Below are positions 59,778 through 64,000 of a DNA stretch of 64,000 bases, one piece after another. The DNA is from Linanthus parryae (lineage: Eukaryota > Streptophyta > Magnoliopsida > Ericales > Polemoniaceae). Both the position numbers and the translations under genes were made by a program. The notes beneath the pieces were generated by a model that was not told the origin of the DNA, searched no databases, and saw only the letters and a list, made by a program, of their open reading frames with translations. The stretch is taken from the NCBI GenBank assembly GCA_023055425.1, contig JALGPY010000009.1, forward strand, positions 20,357,775 through 20,421,774, given 5' to 3'. Within the stretch, counting starts at the first letter, position 1. The number at the start of each line of letters is the position of its first letter.

Positions 59778-61208
59778 TGTAGGGTTTTGATTCATGGATG
59801 CGCAACGGAAACACAAACAATCATAAAACCATGCAAAACCCTCCAAGGATCACAAGTCAAGAGACATAGCGATGGTAAATGAAGAAATCAATAACACACC
59901 TCAGGGTTCTCCTTTGATGACTTCAAACGCGAATTGTGTCACGTTCTCTATGGTTGATCCACGCCTAGAGTTGATCCTAGAATCTCCCAAGTCCTTGGTG
60001 CTAGCCCGTAAGAGGAAGAGGAAGAAGAATCACGCAAAACGAGACCCAAAGGAGGGTCTCGGCCTCCTTTGTGGCCGACGGGATGATGCGGCGGGCTAGG
60101 GGCGGCGAGCTCCTAGCTTGCTTGCTCCTTTTCTCTCCTTTTGTTCTCTCTCACTCTTGTTATGTTCAATAATGAGCATAAGTTATGTGGGAGGAAGGAA
60201 GGAAGGTCCTTTATATAGTCCATCAACTCCTTGCCAACTACCTAAAGGACTTATTCTAGTCCTACTAGAATTCAATTTAGTCCCTTCCTTGCAAATTAGT
60301 CCCTACTAAGTTTGCAAGGTATTGCAAAGTGATCCTTCTAATTAATTAATCCAATTAATTAATTCCCAAATCTAGTTCAACTCTATATAGCGTGTGACCC
60401 CATAGGTTCTATCTAGTTGGTAGCAACTATTTGCTAATATGGAGCTGTCTCTAGCAAAACATCCATTCTAGCCAACTAATAGAAGAGTCATCTTGACAAC
60501 CTTTGTACAAGTAGTTGTCTCATCCCTTTGTCTCCATATCCGGATCGGACACGAGACATACAAGTCACACTCGTATATCCAATCCATAGTTTCTCGATCC
60601 ATGGGAATAGCCTTATTCGTGCAAATAACATCAATATCCCATATTGATTTATTTGAATCTGGCCAGACATTCTATAAGCACTATCCCTCGAGTGGCCTAG
60701 GATATTTGCTCCCGTTATGTGGGAGGGACAAATTCTATCTACGTCCACTACGATCTCTAAGCTTGCTTCTTATTGTATCCAGTACACGCCTTTATAACTA
60801 CCCAGTTACGGTGTAGCGTTTAACGCTACCAAAATCACAATAATCCACAACTAGAATATCTAGTGACTTCAAGCCTAAGGATGACAATACCATTGCACCG
60901 CGAGAAGCGCTTGTGACTTAACATAACGTGTATGTAGCCTTCTCGGAGATGGGTCAATCCAGTGCAACATTCCCTAATGCACACCTATGTGTTGGATCAT
61001 GATATCTCCATATCAATCCAACCCCATACTAGTCTATAGATGATTGTCCCATTAATCATTATACTGGACTAGGGATATTTAAGATAAACAACACAATTGT
61101 AAATATAAGGACTTCATTATATTAAATATCCAATAAATAATAAATGAATTTCTAGCCACAAATAATTCATACTAAACTAGATTGCCTCTAGGGCATCTAT
61201 TCCAACAG
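59778..61208 (-). repeat. 3' LTR of a reverse-strand copia element
   Basis: 1431 bp. On the reverse strand it starts TGTTGGAATAG, directly after a polypurine tract, and ends AACCCTACA against unit D LINE sequence. The size and adjoining pol fit the Angela/BARE-like group of Ty1/copia (family knowledge, moderate confidence). Frames inside it at 59872-60099 and 60488-60816 are LTR sequence and not genes. The matching 5' LTR lies outside the window. Confidence 0.85.
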
Positions 61209-61219
61209 TCTCCCACTTG
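61209..61219 (-). other. Polypurine tract of the reverse copia element
   Basis: AAGTGGGAGAC on the reverse strand, between the pol stop and the LTR start. This is the usual plus-strand priming site layout of plant copia elements. Confidence 0.75.
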
Positions 61220-61221
61220 CA

Positions 61222-62949
61222 CTAGAGCCAATCTGGCGAATCTCGTATGCCCATACTCCTAGTGTGCCCTTCATGCTTCCACTGCGTGAGAGGCTTTGTA
61301 AGCGGGTCTGACAGATTTTCATCTGTAGGAATCTTGCATATCCGAACGTCTCCTCTATCGATAATATCTCGAATCAGATGAAACTTCCTGAGCACGTGCT
61401 TGGACTTCTGGTGCAATCTTGGTTCCTTCGATTGCGCGATCGCCCCAGTGTTGTCGCAAAACAACTTGACTGGATCCGCAATGCTAGGGACCACACCAAG
61501 TTCAGAAACAAACTTTCTGATCCAAACAACTTCCTTTGCTGCGCCATTTGCAGCAACGTACTCAGCCTCTGTTGTAGAATCAGCCACCGTCTCTTGCTTG
61601 GAACTCTTCCAGCTCACCGCTGCTCCATTCAGGCAAAACACATATCCCGATTGTGATCTAAAGTTATATCTGTCGGTTTGGAAGCTTGCATCAGTGTAAC
61701 CCCTTACACGCAACTCTTGCTCACCGCCAAATATCAAGAAAGCATCCTTAGTTCTTCTCAAGTACTTTAGGATGTTCTTGACTGCAATCCAGTGACTCTC
61801 ACCCGGATTGGATTGGTATCTGCTTGTCATACTCAAGGAATATGACACATCTGGTCTAGTACATAACATGGCGTACATGATAGATCCTATGGCCGAGGCA
61901 TAGGGAATTCTACTCATGCGTTCCTTCTCAATCTCATTGGAAGGACAACCACTCTTTGAAAGAGTGATTCCATGTGACATGGGCAAGAATCCCTTCTTGG
62001 AATCTTGCATGTTGAACCGTTTCAACACCTTGTCAATATATGTACTTTGACTTAGGCCTAGCAACCTCTTAAATCTATCTCTATAGATCTTTATACCGAG
62101 TATATAGGCTGCTTCCCCTAAGTCCTTCATTGAGAAACACTTCCCTAGCCAATCTTTAACAGATTGAAGCATGGGAACGTCGTTTCCAATGAGTAGTATG
62201 TCATCCACATACAAGACCAGAAAATCTATAGAGCTCCCACTAACCTTCTTGTAGACACAAGACTCATCTTCGTTTCTGATGAAGCCAAACTCTTTGACCA
62301 CTTCATCAAAACGTCGATTCCAACTCCTAAAAGCTTGCTTCAATCCATAAATGGATCGTTGCAACTTACAGACTTTGTTGGCTTGCTTTGGATCCTCAAA
62401 ACCCTCCGGCTGTATCATATACACGTCCTCGAGGAGATTCCCATAAAGGAATGCTGTTTTGACATCCATCTGCCAAATCTCATAGTCATGGTATGTTGCA
62501 ATTGCAAGTAGGATTCGGATGGATTTGGTCATAGCGACTGGTGAAAAGGTTCCATCATAGTCAATACCATGAATCTGTCTGAATCCTTTAGCCACCAATC
62601 GACCCTTATAGGTAATCACATTACCATCCATGTCGATCTTCTTCTTGAAGACCCACTTGCACCCTATGGGTCGTGCCCCATCGGGTGGTTCCACCAAAGT
62701 CCATACTTTGTTGGTATACATGGATTCCATCTCGGATCTCATGGCTTCTAGCCACTTCTGAGAGTCTGGGCCATTCATGGCCTCCTCATAGGTAGTAGGC
62801 TCATCATCTACGAGCATCGTTTCACCGGAATCGGTCACGAGAAGTCCATACCTCTCGGGTTCCTGGCGCACTCTACTAGATCTACGAAGCTCTTGTGTTA
62901 CCTGAACAGGTGGCTCCACAACTGCTTGTGGTTCCTGTTCATGTTCCAT
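61222..62949 (-). CDS. Copia reverse transcriptase and RNase H (intact 3' part of pol)
   Basis: 575 codons open on the reverse strand. It begins in the linker after integrase (RRSSRVRQEPERYG). The reverse transcriptase follows: WVFKKKIDMDGNV, VDGT-like FSPVAMTKSIRILL, DVKTAFLYGNLLEDVYM, and the catalytic FLVLYVDDILLIGND at about residues 245-260. RNase H comes last (GYTDASFQTD, SGYVFCLNGAAVSWKSSKQ, STTEAEYVAANGAAKE, LFCDNTGAI). The last residues (RSMGIRDSPDWL) lie just before the polypurine tract. The start shown is only the first Met after an in-frame stop at 62956-62958. The natural product is a gag-pol polyprotein, so this piece is not translated normally. Confidence 0.85.
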   Translation of the reverse strand: MEHEQEPQAVVEPPVQVTQELRRSSRVRQEPERYGLLVTDSGETMLVDDEPTTYEEAMNGPDSQKWLEAMRSEMESMYTNKVWTLVEPPDGARPIGCKWVFKKKIDMDGNVITYKGRLVAKGFRQIHGIDYDGTFSPVAMTKSIRILLAIATYHDYEIWQMDVKTAFLYGNLLEDVYMIQPEGFEDPKQANKVCKLQRSIYGLKQAFRSWNRRFDEVVKEFGFIRNEDESCVYKKVSGSSIDFLVLYVDDILLIGNDVPMLQSVKDWLGKCFSMKDLGEAAYILGIKIYRDRFKRLLGLSQSTYIDKVLKRFNMQDSKKGFLPMSHGITLSKSGCPSNEIEKERMSRIPYASAIGSIMYAMLCTRPDVSYSLSMTSRYQSNPGESHWIAVKNILKYLRRTKDAFLIFGGEQELRVRGYTDASFQTDRYNFRSQSGYVFCLNGAAVSWKSSKQETVADSTTEAEYVAANGAAKEVVWIRKFVSELGVVPSIADPVKLFCDNTGAIAQSKEPRLHQKSKHVLRKFHLIRDIIDRGDVRICKIPTDENLSDPLTKPLTQWKHEGHTRSMGIRDSPDWL

Positions 62950-62955
62950 AATCGG

Positions 62956-64000
62956 TTAAGTGATTTGTGGTTCTTGAACCTCTTCAAGTTCTACATTCCT
63001 CCCACTTGCTTCTTTAGAGAGAAACTCTCTTTCTAGAAACACGCCGGTCCGAGCAACAAAAACTTTGTTCTCGGTTGGATTGTAGAAGTAGTATCCCTTA
63101 GTTTCCTTAGGGTACCCCACAAATTTACACTTATCCGATTTAGGCCCTAGTTTGTCTAATTGTAAACGTTTTACATAGACATCGCAGCCCCAAATCCTCA
63201 TGAACGACAGTGTGGGACGCCTCCCACTCCACATCTCATATAGTGTCTTCATGACTGATTTAGATGGAACACGGTTAATGGTGAAAGCTGCATTTAATAG
63301 AGCGTAGCCCCAAAATGATAATGGAAGATCGGTTTGACACATCACAGATCGAACCATCCAATAGGGTTCGATTCCTCCTCTCGGAGACGCCATTCCATTG
63401 TGGTGTTCCGGGTGGAGTGAGTTGGGACACGATCCCACACTCTCTAAGATAGTCGTCAAACTCTTGTCTTGAGTATTCTCCTCCACGATCCGATCGTAGA
63501 GCCTTTGATAATTTTGCCAAGTTGCTTCTCTACTTCATTCTTGAATTCTTTGAACACTTCAAAGGATTCGGATTTTGCCCTCATAAGGTACACAAATCCA
63601 TATCTACTGTAATCATCAGTAAATGTAATGAAGTAGACATAACCACCCCTGGCAGGCGTGACAAATGGCCCACACACATCGGTATGTATGAGCGCCAATT
63701 GCTCACTAGTCCTCTCACATTTCTTATTGAAAGGGGACTTTGTCATTTTTCCCAATAAACAAGCCTCACATGTCTCATATGATTCAAAATCAAATGAGTC
63801 TAGTAATCCATCCTTAGGAGTCTAGATACACGTTTCTCATTTATGTGGCCTAAACGACAGTGCCATAAATAAGCTGGACTTAAATCATTTATTTTAATCC
63901 GCTTGGTATTAATGTTGTAGACAGGATTGCTTAGATCAAGGACATAAAGTCCATTAAATAATTGCGCACTAAAATAGTGAATATTATTGAAATAAAAGGA
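62956..64000 (-). pseudogene. Copia integrase, broken, running off the window
   Basis: Read on the reverse strand from 64000. The pre-integrase region (QLFNGLYVLDLSNPVYN) leads into the zinc-binding HHCC motif (YLWHCRLGHINEKRV, about 63870). The frame breaks near 63810 and resumes with YETCEACLLGKMTKSPF. The core then shows HTDVCGPF, FITFTDDYSRYG, a frame change near 63500, RSDRGGEY, PPGTPQWNGVSERRNRTLLD, and another change near 63350. The C-terminal part ends at a TAA (62956-62958). At least three frame changes and one stop make this copy non-autonomous. Gag and protease lie beyond the window. Confidence 0.82.

Noticed and set aside
59872..60816. Frames inside the right-hand LTR (75, 107 and 86 codons)
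   Set aside because: They lie within the 1431-bp LTR, overlap on opposite strands and show no domain.
1..64000. tRNA, rRNA or other structured RNA genes
   Set aside because: None recognised by eye; tRNA-like words at 5852 and at the copia primer sites are primer-binding sites, not genes. A covariance-model scan would be decisive.

Overview
The window is nuclear DNA of a flowering plant, probably a eudicot. The evidence is Ty1/copia and Ty3/gypsy LTR retrotransposons with plant-type primer sites, an L1-type LINE with a DUF4283/zinc-knuckle ORF1, GT-AG introns, and a small gene of the plant WIYLD family (the N-terminal ubiquitin-binding domain of SUVR histone methyltransferases). I cannot name the species. 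There are no bacterial operons, rRNA genes, tRNA genes that I could recognise, or CRISPR arrays.

The dominant structure is a head-to-tail tandem segmental duplication. Four units (A about 2495-23333, B 23334-37011, C 37012-51363, D 51364-59777 and interrupted) have the same internal order: a roughly 500-bp LTR-like sequence, noncoding sequence, a decayed reverse-strand Ty3/gypsy integrase, an upstream segment, a four-exon WIYLD gene, a 3'-less LINE, a 3'-less copia element, then a noncoding tail. Unit lengths are about 13.5 kb (A, without its private 7.3-kb insertion), 13.7 kb (B) and 14.35 kb (C). The only genes that look functional are the four WIYLD genes. Each predicts a 136-residue protein with no frameshift or stop, although every neighbouring element is broken.

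Differences between units date events. Unit A carries a private 7342-bp non-autonomous LTR retrotransposon (3860-11201, target duplication ATGTC) and lacks about 860 bp of upstream sequence, including a telo-box, found in B-D. Unit B has lost about 0.67 kb of its LINE, with filler DNA at the scar, and one monomer of an intronic minisatellite. Unit D carries a private 319-bp element (58722-59040, target duplication CACTA). It is cut at 59778 by a reverse-strand copia element whose 3' LTR, RT/RNase H and broken integrase fill the window to 64000. The array may therefore continue beyond the right edge. Stop codons and 3' truncations shared by the LINE and copia copies show that those elements were dead before amplification.

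The first 2.5 kb is single-copy noncoding sequence outside the array. The array's left edge falls within about 20 bp of the start of the LTR-like sequence.
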